NCBI GenBank assembly: GCA_019677205.1
Contig: JAAMXY010000665.1
Location: 1-64,000, forward strand
Direction: 5' to 3'
DNA length: 64,000 nucleotides
Source of the DNA: Pinguiococcus pyrenoidosus
Taxonomy: Eukaryota > Sar > Pinguiophyceae > Pinguiochrysidales > Pinguiochrysidaceae
The notes under the pieces were generated by a model that was given only the letters and a program-made list of their open reading frames with translations, was not told the origin of the DNA and ran no database searches. The translations under genes and the position numbers were made by a program. Numbering within the stretch: position 1 is the first letter of the stretch; the number at the start of each line of letters is the position of its first letter. Positions 10,812 to 20,575 of this stretch are shown piece after piece.

Positions 10812-11341
10812 CTACTTGTACAAAAGGCTGCGCTTCAGCAAGTACGGCCGATTCTCGATTCGCTCCCGATACTGCATCGCGACGCTGTGCACAAGTACGC
10901 ACAGGTTCTCGTTCGTGACATCCAGAGTGGTCGTCAGGTCGCTCTCGAGCTCCCAAAGCAGCTCCAAGTAGAGCCAAGCAATGACGTGGTCTTGGCCACT
11001 TGCGTCACTTCTCTCACTCTCGTCAACATCACAGCACCACGGGGCGCGCTCAAGCCACCTGAGCAGGCTGTACTTCGCTTTGGAGGAATGAAGGCACCTG
11101 TGCTTTCTGCCCAAGAGCCAGTCCTAGCAGAAGTCGAGGGCAGTTCAGCGAAATCCTCTCTTCGTTGATCTTCCCTTTCGATCGCAGGAAGCTCGCTCCT
11201 CACCTCACTGTCGCACTCGTCCTCGACCTCGACCTCGCGCTCGCGCTCGCGCTCGCGCTCGTCATTGTACTCGCCCTGGCCGTCTGGTGATCGATTCACG
11301 GCGGCATCATCCTCAGCTGCTGGGCCTTCACTCAGCTGCAT
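10812..11341 (-). CDS. Possible hypothetical protein (uncertain model)
   Basis: The minus strand from an ATG at 11341 encodes an acidic stretch (MQLSEGPAAEDDAAV, then Glu/Arg repeats). A second frame ending at 10812 encodes a helical stretch including HVIAWLYLELLWELESDL and NENLCVLVHSVAMQYRERI. A GTGAGG donor near 11200 and acceptors near 11060 or 10995 could join them, but I could not settle one splice. No family is recognised. The Glu-Arg stretch partly reflects a GCGCTC-type repeat at 11221-11261 and may be chance. Confidence 0.28.
11221..11261. repeat. GACCTC / GCGCTC hexamer repeat
   Basis: Three GACCTC-like then four GCGCTC-like units. On the minus strand it encodes the Glu-Arg / Glu-Val run of the uncertain frame at 10812-11341. 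Confidence 0.8.
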
Positions 11342-11646
11342 CTTCCCAAAATTTGCGCTGTCCAAGACGCTGAAGTCCCCTGACAAGGTTGATACCGGCC
11401 CTCGAGTGAGCGATGGGCTATGAAACCCGGCCCCAATAGCTGGTGCGCCATACCGTCCATGAGTTGGGCCTCGGCCTTCCGTCGACGGCCTTTATGAGCC
11501 GCGTGCATGCGGCAAAACCTCTTCGTCGCAAGCGTCGAGGTTCGCAAGTACGCCTCCGCCTGAGAACGTCATTGTCGCGACCCGTTGGGACACAATCCTT
11601 CAGCATTTTCATACAAAATCCGCGTAGCGAGTCGGCACGGACCTCT

Positions 11647-13094
11647 TCAGCATCCTTTTCGAAGGAGTTGCGAACGATGGTAGCAGAGCGCTTCGGACCT
11701 CGGAAGCTCTTCTCCGGGTACGGCGTCTGTGGAGTCCACTGCGTCGATAGAGATGTTAGGAGATGCGTCCCACGTGGTCGTCTTCTGTCGCGCAAGCGTA
11801 GGCAGACGTACGTCGTCTCTTGCATCTCGTTTGGCAAGCTCCATCTGCAGTACTGTTCTCCGTCCCCGCAAAACGTCATTGATCCAATGCTCGCACTTTT
11901 CCCCTCTGCGCGACGACGCGAAAGGAGAATTAGCTGCTTGGCCTACCGAATCGAGCAGCTCGACGAACTGAGAGTAGCGTTACCTAAAGAAGACCGCATC
12001 CCCCTTCTGCAGGGCATACCGTCTAGCGAGTGCCGCTCCGGGTCTCTTGCGGTCGAGGCTCGGCAGTTGAGCCGGCCTAACTCCGGAACTCTGCCGTTCG
12101 TTTTCCTCAGCGCCAACGTCTCGCTGACGCTCAGAATCCTTGGAAAGATGATCAAGCTGTCCTGCCTCGACCAACTCTTCTGAAGCACCACTGGCGGGAG
12201 GGCCATCTCTTCGTTCGTCCTCAACAAGGCTCGGCGGAGGCGGCGGCCGAGGCGGCGCAGGCAACGCCGGCGCGCCCTGCGACACCTGAAAAGGCACTCG
12301 AGGTTCGCTCTCCATCGTGCGTTCGATGCGCCTCATCGCATTCCGAAACCTTCGCCGTCTCGCAGTGGCGCGATCCTCTCTAGGGGGCGCACCGGACTCG
12401 TCCAGTTCCATCTTATCGTCGTTGTCCGCTAACCCCTGGTCTTGCTCCGTCTGGGAATCCTCATCATCCGAATCCGTGTCCCAGTCCCACTGCAAGGGTC
12501 CATCCGCGTCCTCATCGTCCAGAGAGGACGCATCCGAGTCCGACGAGTCCGACTGCAGATCTTCGGTGATTCCCGGCTCAAAGTAGTTCACGCCGCCCTC
12601 GAAATCGGCGTTGGGATCCGCGAGCATTGCGACCATCGTGATGAGGGAGCCGTTGTCCACATGCGGCTCGATGCTCGGCTTCTCGGCGCTATCTGGGTTC
12701 GCATCGGCATCGTACTCAATGTACTCAATCTCCGGACTCAAGAGGTACCGGCGCCGCGCCTTGGGCACGCTGAACCAAAAGCGATCGTCGCACTCCTCTG
12801 CAAGGGCTAAAACCTTCTCATAGAGCGGCCGAAAACACCTTCGCAACGGCACCTCGATTCGCCACACATTGTGGTGGAACTCGAGGCCATCGCTCCGGTC
12901 ATCGGCAAACACGGAGCCTGCGCGAGGAGGGGAGGATCAGCAGCGAGACTCGCAGCAGCTCGCGAGCACACGCCAGTTTCACCTAACATCTGCGGCGTCT
13001 CGTCGATTTTGCGAATCTCTTCGTCGGAGAAGGCACTCTTGATGACGGCAAAGCCCAGGTCCGGGTGGCCCTCCAGCGCGTCGAACCATTGCAT
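11647..13094 (-). CDS. 2-oxoglutarate/Fe(II) oxygenase, prolyl hydroxylase type
   Basis: Three exons, 13094-12983, 12917-11984 and 11905-11647, closing in frame at 434 residues. The N-terminus (GFAVIKSAFSDEEIRKI) resembles the start of prolyl-hydroxylase-type oxygenases. IEPHVDNGSLITMVAMLAD supplies the His-x-Asp iron ligands, followed by FEGGVNYF. The core resumes after a long insertion with GDAVFFR joined to GEKCEHWINDV and LRGRRTVLQMELA, giving the distal His ligand and the Arg that binds 2-oxoglutarate. The insertion (about residues 150-310) is acidic, then Pro-rich, and probably disordered. About 60 residues after the core have no recognised domain. The substrate is not predictable; no signal peptide is seen, so the enzyme is probably cytosolic or nuclear. 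It faces the P4H-VHL gene across a 626-base gap. Confidence 0.8.
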
Positions 13095-13720
13095 CTTCAG
13101 CGGCGCCTATCGTGGCAGAGACACTCCGCGTGTGAGCTAGTGAAGGCTTTTTGGAGACTTTCCGGCGCTTCAGTCGGTTTTTTCCTCTCCTGTTTGCACA
13201 AGCGAAGGAACTCTCGTCTATCTAGCTTTGACAAGAGGCACTTGGAAGTCGAGCGGATCAAGAAACGCTCTGCCGCTCATACGCGGACGAGCGCTCTTAC
13301 GCCAGATCGCCTCTCAAGCTCAAAGTTCCTCACCTCTCTAGGCTTCTCGTCGCTCATGCTGCCTCCCCCCACAGAGCTGTACTCGAAACGCGATCACGGA
13401 CGGCAGCACTTGATGGAAAACGCGCGACTGGGGAAACGCTCGTGGCGCGTTTTACGCAAGGCGAAAAGCAAAAACCGCCGGATACTAGCGGGCGTGTAAA
13501 ATTATCGCTTCTGCGTACTTGAGATTTGCAAACTTATCGATCTTGGGTCAATCTCATGATGGTGCAGCCACAGGCCTGGCGGCCTAACGCGCCACACAGC
13601 GTCGGAAGGCCTTGGAAAAGCGTGCTGGGGTCAAAGGGAAGGTCGTGCAAAGGGAGTGGGCGAGGCGTCCGAAGAAACCCACCAAGTCGCGTCAGTCAGT
13701 GGCGCCGGCCACCCTCGTCC
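13095..13720. promoter_or_regulatory. Shared upstream region of two oxygenase genes
   Basis: A 626-base gap between two head-to-head starts (13094 minus, 13721 plus). No long coding frame or recognisable motif was found; it must contain both promoters. Inference from position only. Confidence 0.45.
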
Positions 13721-16039
13721 ATGGCATCGGAGGGTCTCCACGGAGATCTCCGCAAGGCTGGAGAGCCGCCAACCGCGTCTGCGTGGCTCTGCTACATCAG
13801 CGCGGCCGCTCTGGTAGCATTGCTCGCTTTGGCTGCCCAGTGGTGCACCGACGTATCCGGTATCCTTTGAATTGGCGTCGGTTGGCTTTCGAGGCCATGC
13901 CAGTGGGTCTCGATGCGTGACACTCCGGCTTGCTTCCACCAGGCTTCCTCGACACTCGGTCTGTGATGGCCGATGGTGCAATTGCGGTGGAGGTGTATGC
14001 AAATGGAGACTTTGAGTCTCCGGCGACGGTCCGAGTGGATCGTCATCACTGCCAGACGAAGGAAGCCCTTCAGGTACGTCAAGGGTCTCCTGGGATGCCA
14101 CAGGTGGGAACGGGGAAGAAGCAGAGACAGACCTCGATCAAGAGGGCGTCCCCAGTGGAGAACCTGGGGTAGCGTACTGACTCCGGTTTTGTTTTGTGCT
14201 TTTGCAGGAGGTGCTCTCGTCGGTGCCTTCCCATTGCCCCTTGCGAGGCCAAGAAGGAACCCGCCAGAGCTGCGCTGCGTTTTCCGCAGACGGACGGGAG
14301 ATTGCAACGTGCGAGGTGGCTTTCAGCAGCGGTATCCCCTCTTGGGAGCCCTGTGGCCCTGAGTCTGACACAGAGTTGCACGGCAGGTCTTTGTTCCGGA
14401 AGCGAGAGCGTGGCTCGTCCCTCGTGACCGGCCGTTCATGCACGTTGCCCGGGAGGTAGGACCATATGGCTGCCCCGGAACGGTCGTAGCAACCGTGGAA
14501 GGTTCGCTCTCAATCTCTGAACTGGCAGATTGGGCATAAGATCCATTTGGACCATGTGCGAGAAGGCCTTGCGTTGGAGACGTTGAGCCTGGAGCCTCCG
14601 GTGTTCCGCGTCTCCAACTTCTTCGACCAGAGCGACGTGGAGCTCCTGAAAGCCGCTGCTTTGAAGGAGAAGGACTCGACCAAGAAGCTGCAGCGATCTA
14701 CGACGGGGACGAGCAAAGTCGAGGTGGGAACGAAAGAAGCGAGCACGGCGCTTGTGTCCATATGTTGACATGGCCGTTGCGGCGTCGCCTGTGCAGGTTT
14801 CCAGGACCCGGACATCAGAAACGGCGTGGGTGGTCGAGGCCCCCGTCTCCTTCAAGCTGAAGAGGCGCTGCTTTGAGATGCTCGGGATGCGCCCATACGA
14901 GGAGAAGATGGCAGATGGCCTCCAAGTGCTGAGGTGGAGACGTCGACCGGTCGCATTTCTGCTTGAGCGTTCTCCTGGTTTCTGACAGGTCATGGTCCGC
15001 ATAGGTACAATGTGACGGCAGCTTACAATTCCCACTACGACTTCATCGAGGGAAAAGGATGGAATCGGAAGCGGAGTGACAACCCAAAGTCAGAGCACAA
15101 GCAAAAGGCGGAGCCAATTGGTGGCGGGACGGCGGGAGAAACGGACCCGCACAACGACGAGTTCAACTGGAATCCGGCCGACGGGGGCAGCAATCGATTT
15201 GCCACGGTGCTCCTCTACCTTAGCGACGTCGCAGAAGGGGGGGAGACCGTCTTCCCACGGGCCAAGGGCTTCGACGATCAGAAGGGGTACGCCACGGCGT
15301 GAAAACTCGCAGCGCTTCGGGAAGTTGACCGGCGAACGCTTCAAATGCTTGTGCTAGGAATCGAAATGAGCTCGCCGCCTTTCGCCAGACTCCTCACGCG
15401 TCGCTGTTCCGAAGAGGATCCTGGGAGGAGAGCTTGGTGGGCCAGTGCCGGAGCAAGCTGGCCTTGAAACCAAAGCTTGGCGAGGCACTGCTTTTCTACA
15501 ATCAGAAGCCCGACGGATCGAGGGACGACAGCTCGCTCCACGGGGCGTGCCCCATCTTGGAAGGCCAGAAGTGGGCGGCGAATCTCTGGGTGTGGAACGA
15601 CTACCGCTTCGGCTACAACCGACCGAGAGGTAGGTTCTGCTGGTTGTCCGCACGAAAGCGACGGCGATCGGCCGCGTGCAGACCTTGTGACAACACGACT
15701 TGCAGCTGTCGCAGCGCAGCAGGACACGAAGTTTCGGGCAACGTTTGTGAACAAGAGCGCCCAGAGGGTGCAGCTGGTATGGTTCGACGCTACATCGCAG
15801 AGGAGAGTCGCCTTCGGGCATATCGCCTCGGGAGGCTCAAAAGGTGAGGAGGCCAAAGCGCTTGTGGCAGCCGTCGGGAGGGTGACTTCGTAACAAGTCT
15901 TGCTCTCCAAGTGATGGACACATACCGAGATCATGTCTTCGAGCTACATCAAGCGGCTGTCGCCGAAGGAGCGTTGGACGATCTCTCCCGAGTGAGGCAC
16001 TTCTCGCTTGAGGAAGGCACAGTCTTCGTGCACGAGTAG
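13721..16039 (+). CDS. Prolyl 4-hydroxylase with C-terminal VHL beta-like domain
   Basis: Ten exons: 13721-13859, 13943-14073, 14208-14315, 14387-14455, 14529-14723, 14797-14933, 15005-15298, 15358-15629, 15706-15843, 15912-16039, totalling 536 residues with every phase consistent. Near residues 18-45 is an uncleaved signal anchor (AWLCYISAAALVALLALAAQ), so a type II ER/Golgi protein. The P4H catalytic domain follows: VFRVSNFFDQSDVELL, AAYNSHYDFI (His-x-Asp iron ligands), FATVLLYLSDVAEGGETVFP, then DDSSLHGACPILEGQKW with the distal His and the 2-oxoglutarate-binding Lys. The last two exons encode FRATFVNKSAQRVQLVWFDA and MDTYRDHVFEL, which match the beta domain of von Hippel-Lindau protein, including the 'SYRGHLW' hydroxyproline-pocket block (here TYRDHVF). 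It would hydroxylate prolines and may also bind hydroxyproline. Confidence 0.85.
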
Positions 16040-16517
16040 AAGAGCAGCTGCGTTTGGAGCGAGGCGTCCATGTTTTTTTGTGGGCGGCAGTGACACCGAA
16101 GGCGGAGGAGCACGAAAAGAGAGCAAGGACCGACGCCGTTGGTGATGCGTTGCCGTGCGGAACTCAGCTGGAGTGACACGAAAGCGAGACGCTCACGTAG
16201 GAGGAGAGCGTGCGAGATTACGATAGACGGTGTACAAAGCAGAGGCTTCACTTGACGAGCTGAAGGAGCTGAAGGAACTGGAGGGACTTGCGGCTGCCTT
16301 CGATGTGTCGCATTTGCTATCCTGCAACGCGAGGTTGCGATCATTCGCACCGACCAAGAAATGCTGCTCACAAGCGTCTGGCTGCTTCTGCTTCTGCTTC
16401 TGCTTCTGCTTGTGCCTTGATAGAGAAGACCTTTGCGCGTTTCACGCAGGGAAACCCGGTTGACACCCCGTTGCCAATTGCCCTGTTGGAAACGTCCCCA
16501 TCCTCCCCGAAGTGGTC
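16040..16517. other. Tail-to-tail gap; expected SECIS region
   Basis: This holds the 3' flanks of the P4H-VHL and DsbA-like genes and a CTTCTG microsatellite near 16381-16410. If the DsbA-like gene is a selenoprotein, its SECIS hairpin should lie on the minus strand here. An ATGA occurs on the minus strand at 16344-16341, but the helix after it is too short for a convincing SECIS core by eye. Confidence 0.4.
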
Positions 16518-17561
16518 TTATTCCAAGTCGAGGAAAACGTTGATGAACTCCTGGACGGACTGTGCGCCCATGTGCACAATGCTGCCATCGATGATCCAGG
16601 AGGGCACCCCGTCCATACCGAAGCGCTCCTATTGTTGCAGGAAGAGTATGAGGGGTGGAACCTTCCGTGCATTCACATTCCTCCGCGGACTCACCGTATA
16701 GCTTTGATATTGGGTCATGACCTCGTCCAAGAAGACAGCCTCGTTGCCTTCACCTTCCCAAGGCCAGACGATTGACGAGAAGGATAAGGGGGGGGAAAGT
16801 AGGAAGTAGGAACAAATCCAGAGTCGCTGAGGAATGTGCCACCGATACGCACCCAGTACTTCAGCGGCATCGTCGATGCCGACTCTCTTGGAGGCATCTA
16901 GCAAGACGGTGGGATCGCCTACGTGCCATAGACTCGTAAGTTCTGATGTTCCTGCTGCGCCCTTCCCATGGTCGGCCCATGCTCACCGATGAACCTCTCG
17001 TTCTGAAAGTTGTCGAGAAACAGGGCTTCCACGAGCTCGTTCTGCTTCTGCCAGCCATATTTCTCAAGACACCACGCAAGCAGACGTTGGGAGTCGACCG
17101 TGCTGCCGGTCTTTCCTCCCATGCTGAAGCGAATCCCGATGTCCTGCGCTCCTTTCATGAGGTAGTTCCAGAACCCAAAATGCACTAGGCGCAGTGGCTT
17201 ACCGCCATTCTATTGGTGAGCTCCTCCTCCTCTGTGGACCTCGAGTGCGTGCGTCCATAAAGCGAGCGCTACAGAAGGCTTTGTGTGAGCCCAGCGTCTT
17301 TCGCAACATGAGATCCGCAGAGATTCACAGGTGAGGCACCTTTGCAAAGCCTTGGCCACGCGGCTGGAGAGGCTCCAGGAAGAAAGGGCGGTAGCGGATC
17401 TCCAGCTGCCAGCCGTGGTGTGCGCTTTGCACCTGCGCCGCCGCCGCGTCGAGGTAGCGCTTGCCGAGGAGGCACCACGGTCACGCGGTGTCGATGATGG
17501 CGTCGACCTGGATCACGCGCTGCGCAGCGTCCATGGGTAGCACGAGCGGTGGCTCGGACAT
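16518..17561 (-). CDS. DsbA/FrnE-family oxidoreductase, predicted selenoprotein
   Basis: Six exons: 17561-17340, 17268-17203, 17143-16987, 16918-16853, 16753-16695, 16628-16518, giving 226 residues if one TGA is read through. The start reads RVIQVDAIIDTA, then TGA (17483-17481), then PWCLLGKRYLDAA. Family members read '..D..CPWC.+GKR..' here, so TGA stands in for the first active-site Cys and would make Sec-Pro-Trp-Cys. Downstream homology continues without break: FFLEPLQP, ELTNRMADIGIRFSMGGKTG, DSQRLL, VGIDDAAEVL, DEVMTQYQ, FGMDGVPSWIIDG (with the cis-Pro loop GVPSW). The fold is a thioredoxin domain with a helical insertion, as in FrnE/2-hydroxychromene-carboxylate-isomerase relatives. The likely role is thiol-disulfide redox chemistry; there is no signal peptide. 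The alternative is a gene with a premature stop, which six intact exons argue against. Confidence 0.82.
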
Positions 17562-17829
17562 CGCAAGCGCTGAAGGCTTCGCGATGGTTGCGCTTTTGGC
17601 GCCAAAATCTCAAGTGCGCCTTTTGGTCACGGAATTTCCGCGAAATTCCATGGATTCAGAAGCCCGCAGCGCCGCTCTACCGGTGAATTTTGGTTTCAAA
17701 TGGAAGCCTTTCGAGTCGTCCTACGGCCCCGATAAGCGAGAAGAACTAATAATTTTGCGAACAGGCACATGATTGGAAGACTGCTTCAACCGTCCATGAA
17801 AAAGGTATCTTCGCAAATCATCCCATACA

Positions 17830-18138
17830 ATGACACCGCAGGAACCACAGGAACCTGCTCAGCTGATTGGTATTCAAACCGCGACGCCCTCGGCTGCTTT
17901 GTGGATCCCGCGCGACACCGCCGATGGGTTTGTGGACGTTGCGCGACACAGCATCGAGAATCGAGGCATCCTCCCGTTATACCTAGGTACCAAGAAAAGG
18001 CGTTTCCTGTTACATCGAATGCTACGACGGTACGTCTTCTTCTCCGTATGGCGGATAGACACGTCTGATCTGCTCGTCAGGGACGTCCTGGTGTTGCGGC
18101 GCGGGCGTCCAATCCATCAGTCAGAGTCAGCCACTTGA
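17830..18138 (+). CDS. Possible small hypothetical protein
   Basis: A 102-codon frame from an ATG (MTPQEPQEPAQLIGIQ). Its first half (ALWIPRDTADGFVDVARHSI) looks protein-like; the second half, after a possible GTACCA donor near 17986, looks less so. No family recognised. It lies between the DsbA-like start and the convergent plastid-protein gene. Confidence 0.3.
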   Translation: MTPQEPQEPAQLIGIQTATPSAALWIPRDTADGFVDVARHSIENRGILPLYLGTKKRRFLLHRMLRRYVFFSVWRIDTSDLLVRDVLVLRRGRPIHQSESAT

Positions 18139-18178
18139 GTCAGCCAGTTTCGGCGCAGGCGAGGCAGTTCCCAGTTGC

Positions 18179-19042
18179 TCACGCTACCTGCTTCACGATG
18201 ACCGGCCCGACGAAGCCGCCGTCGTCCATGCGATACCGCAGCAGCCGCTGTTGCAGTTGCGTCCGCAACTCACTCTCGTCCTCAGTGTCGACGGTCATCT
18301 GCGCAAGCGCAGTACGCGCAACGTTGAAACTTCCTTCGCAGCGAGCAGCGCTGCGACGCGAGGCCCTACCTCGGCGCGCTTGGCCACTTCCTTCAAGTCG
18401 TCGAGCGTCTTGGCCTCCTCCAGCAGCGCTTCCAACTTTGGCCAATCAGCCCACCAGGGCCGATACTCCTCCACGTAATCTAGCCCCAGGTTCTGTGCCT
18501 CCACGAGCCACCTGAAGAGCCTCGTGAGCCGCGCATTTTCCCGGCTCGTCGCAGCGCCACGGCGCATCGCCTACCAGTCCGCCGGCCGCTGAGACGCACG
18601 TCTTCCGCGACCTCGGCCACGACCGCGCCCTTGTCGACCCCCTCCGCGGCCTTTTAGGAAGTTTCCATCGTCAAAGGTTGGCTGGACCTTACGAATGCGA
18701 ATGCCGCCAAAACGCGCAGGAGAACGCGGAAGAGGCACAAAAGGCACAAGAGCATCAGAGCATCACCTCTGCCGCCCCCCCGCCGCCCCGCGAAGCGGTC
18801 CGCCTTGCGCCGACCGCCAGCCTCTCCCGAGTCCCACTGCCGCCTCATGTTCTCCGACGGCCCTGGCGGCCATCCGGGGTGAGCTGCGCGGATTTGCAGC
18901 GCGAACGGAGAGACCGTCCAAGGGGAAACGCACCATCTGACAGGCGAACGGCCGAGGAGCAGCGCACGCGCGCCAGCGGCGTCAAGAACGCCTCAGTTCC
19001 ATACCAGAGAAGCAAGAGCAGATAGAGCGCCGCGCGGGCCAT
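18179..19042 (-). CDS. Plastid-targeted protein with RG-rich segment, unknown function
   Basis: Five-exon model: 19042-18934, 18883-18767, 18650-18575, 18544-18370, 18298-18179, for 198 residues, all phases agreeing. The N-terminus MARAALYLLLLLWYGTEAF is a signal peptide ending before Phe, followed by LTPLARVRCSSAVRLS, a transit-like stretch; this is the secondary-plastid import pattern. Residues about 60-100 are Gly/Arg-rich (GRRGGGR, RQGRGRGRGRG), typical of RNA-binding tails. The C-terminal half is helical and charged (NARLTRLFRWLVEAQNLGL, PKLEALLEEAKTLDDLKEVA) and ends RYRMDDGGFVGPVIVKQVA. I do not recognise the family. The intron between exons 3 and 4 would be only 30 bases; alternatively exon 3 ends at an adjacent TAG and two genes are present. 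Confidence 0.5.
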
Positions 19043-19161
19043 TTTCGCGCCGCAAGCGAAACTTCACTTCGTTGCTCCAAAGTTCAAGTGTTATCGCGCT
19101 GTTCTACAGCGCAGCAGGAAACGCACTTGCGCAGATCTTCGCGTTTTGGCCGCCGCTCGCC

Positions 19162-20196
19162 ATGGCTCTCCGCGTCCTGCTGCTGCTGCTTGGCAGCCTC
19201 TCTGCGACGGCCGCTCTGGTAAGGCCAAAAGAAAGCTTCACTCGCCTCGTGCGCAGAACCGCAAGCTGAGCCTCTCGGCGCCAAGATGAAAACGGCGCCT
19301 GCCTCGGCAAGACTGTATCGAGCGCCGAGCACCGCGCTCCAGCGCGTCCGCGGCGGAGAGGTGCACAACATGCAAGACTTGGAGGATACGTAAGAAAGTG
19401 ATGGCTCAGTGGATCTCTCTCCCAGACGCGTCCGCAGGCGCTGTCGTCCTTTGCGGCGTGGTATGCGGCGTCCATTGCCAGCAAGCCGATCTTGACCAAG
19501 GCGGTGACTTCCGGTGCGCAGCGGCAGCTTTGGGTGGACACCTCGGAGAGGCTGGCTGAAAGGCCTGTGCATCGTCTCTTCTTGTTTCAGGACTCATCTT
19601 CGCGGCTGCGGATGCAACGGCTCAGAGCATCGCACCGGCGGAGACCGGGCGGCAGCACAAGCAGACCATTCTCAACATGCTCGTGGGCCTGTGTTACTTC
19701 GGGCCAGCGGCCCACTACTGGTACCACTACATCACGAAGCTCTTTCCCCAGAACACGCTCAAGTACGTGGTCATCAAGGCGTTCTTCGGGCAGATCATCT
19801 TCGGTCCCATCTTCACGACCGTCTTCTTCGCCGCCACGTGCCTCGGTGCGTAGCGTCGTTGGACTGCCCTCCCTCGCCGAATTCGGATCCTGATACAGGA
19901 ATCGCTGCGTGCAGGCAATAACATGGGCTTCAGCACCTTCTCGAAGATGGTGCGGCACGACTTGCTCCCCACGCTGCGAAATGGGCTCGCATACTGGCCG
20001 CTCGTCGACCTCATCAGCTACTCCTTCATCCCCGTCGACTACATCCCCCTGTTCGTGAACGTGAGTTTCCGCTGACGTATGTGCGCCAACGTAGTCTTCG
20101 TGCTGAACCCATCTCCCGCTTGCCTTGCAGATGGCGAGCTTCATTTGGACCATCTACCTCGCCTTCAAAGCGTCCGTGGCTGCTCGCGCAGGGTGA
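19162..20196 (+). CDS. Mpv17/PMP22 family membrane protein
   Basis: Six exons: 19162-19218, 19271-19360, 19438-19513, 19591-19845, 19915-20060, 20131-20196, giving 229 residues. Family blocks are in order: ASKPILTKAVTS then GLIFAAADATAQ (N-terminal helix), LCYFGPAAHYWYHYI (the G-P-x-x-H-x-W-Y motif), KAFFGQIIFGPIFTTVFF (the 'D-Q-x-x-x-P' helix), and GLAYWPLVDLISYSFIPVDY (the 'W-P-x-x-x-x-x-N-F' block), then FVN joined to FIWTIYLAF. Four transmembrane segments are visible. The start MALRVLLLLLGSLSATAAL is a signal peptide followed by a Ser/Arg/Ala-rich stretch, so plastid rather than peroxisome or mitochondrion is likely (inference). Mpv17 proteins form membrane channels of uncertain substrate. 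It starts 119 bases from the divergent RG-rich gene. Confidence 0.88.
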
Positions 20197-20575
20197 CCTC
20201 GGAGGCCGAAAGGAATCGGCTTCTTCCTCGCATCAGAACGACCTGGAGGAGGGGATGGCGACGTCACAAGCTTTGGGTCTTCGATGCAAACTTGCCGCCT
20301 TGCAAGTGGGAAAAGAAGAGGAAGCGGGAGAGGACTAGGGAGGGGCGCCGAGCAGGTCTGCCTACCGGAGCTCGCTCGCGCTCGCGCTCTCGGGTCTCCA
20401 ATTGGGCGCCTCCATGGCAGAAGCCAAGCCGTGGATGTCCAAGCCGTGGATGTCCAAGCCGTGGATATCCAAGCCGTGGATGTCTGCACTGGATGACGGA
20501 CGCACAAGGTTCTGACGCCGAACATGGCTACTAGATCCAAAAAGGGTTCACTTTCTTCGCGGTTTATCGAAATAT
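20197..20575. other. Tail-to-tail gap with a 15-bp repeat
   Basis: Between the Mpv17-family and NAA10 stop codons. It contains four copies of a 15-base repeat and no supported coding exon. Confidence 0.5.
20426..20485. repeat. 15-bp tandem repeat, four copies
   Basis: Unit AAGCCGTGGATGTCC repeated head to tail four times; the third copy has A for G and the last diverges at its end. Confidence 0.85.

Noticed and set aside
14436-15035. A 199-codon minus-strand frame over the P4H-VHL gene
   Set aside because: Antisense to well-supported P4H exons and without any motif.
16300-16350. ATGA on the minus strand as the core of a SECIS element for the DsbA-like gene
   Set aside because: The stem that follows (GCAAC/GTTGC) is too short and the AA is too near the core; I do not claim a SECIS.
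17481-17483. Reading the TGA as a true stop and the DsbA-like gene as a pseudogene
   Set aside because: Six exons remain in frame with good splice sites, and the TGA sits exactly at the redox Cys, which random decay would not favour.
18654-18755. A second plastid leader (MLLCLLCLFRVLLRVLAAFA) on the minus strand
   Set aside because: It falls within an intron of the better-supported RG-rich model; kept only as a possible alternative first exon.
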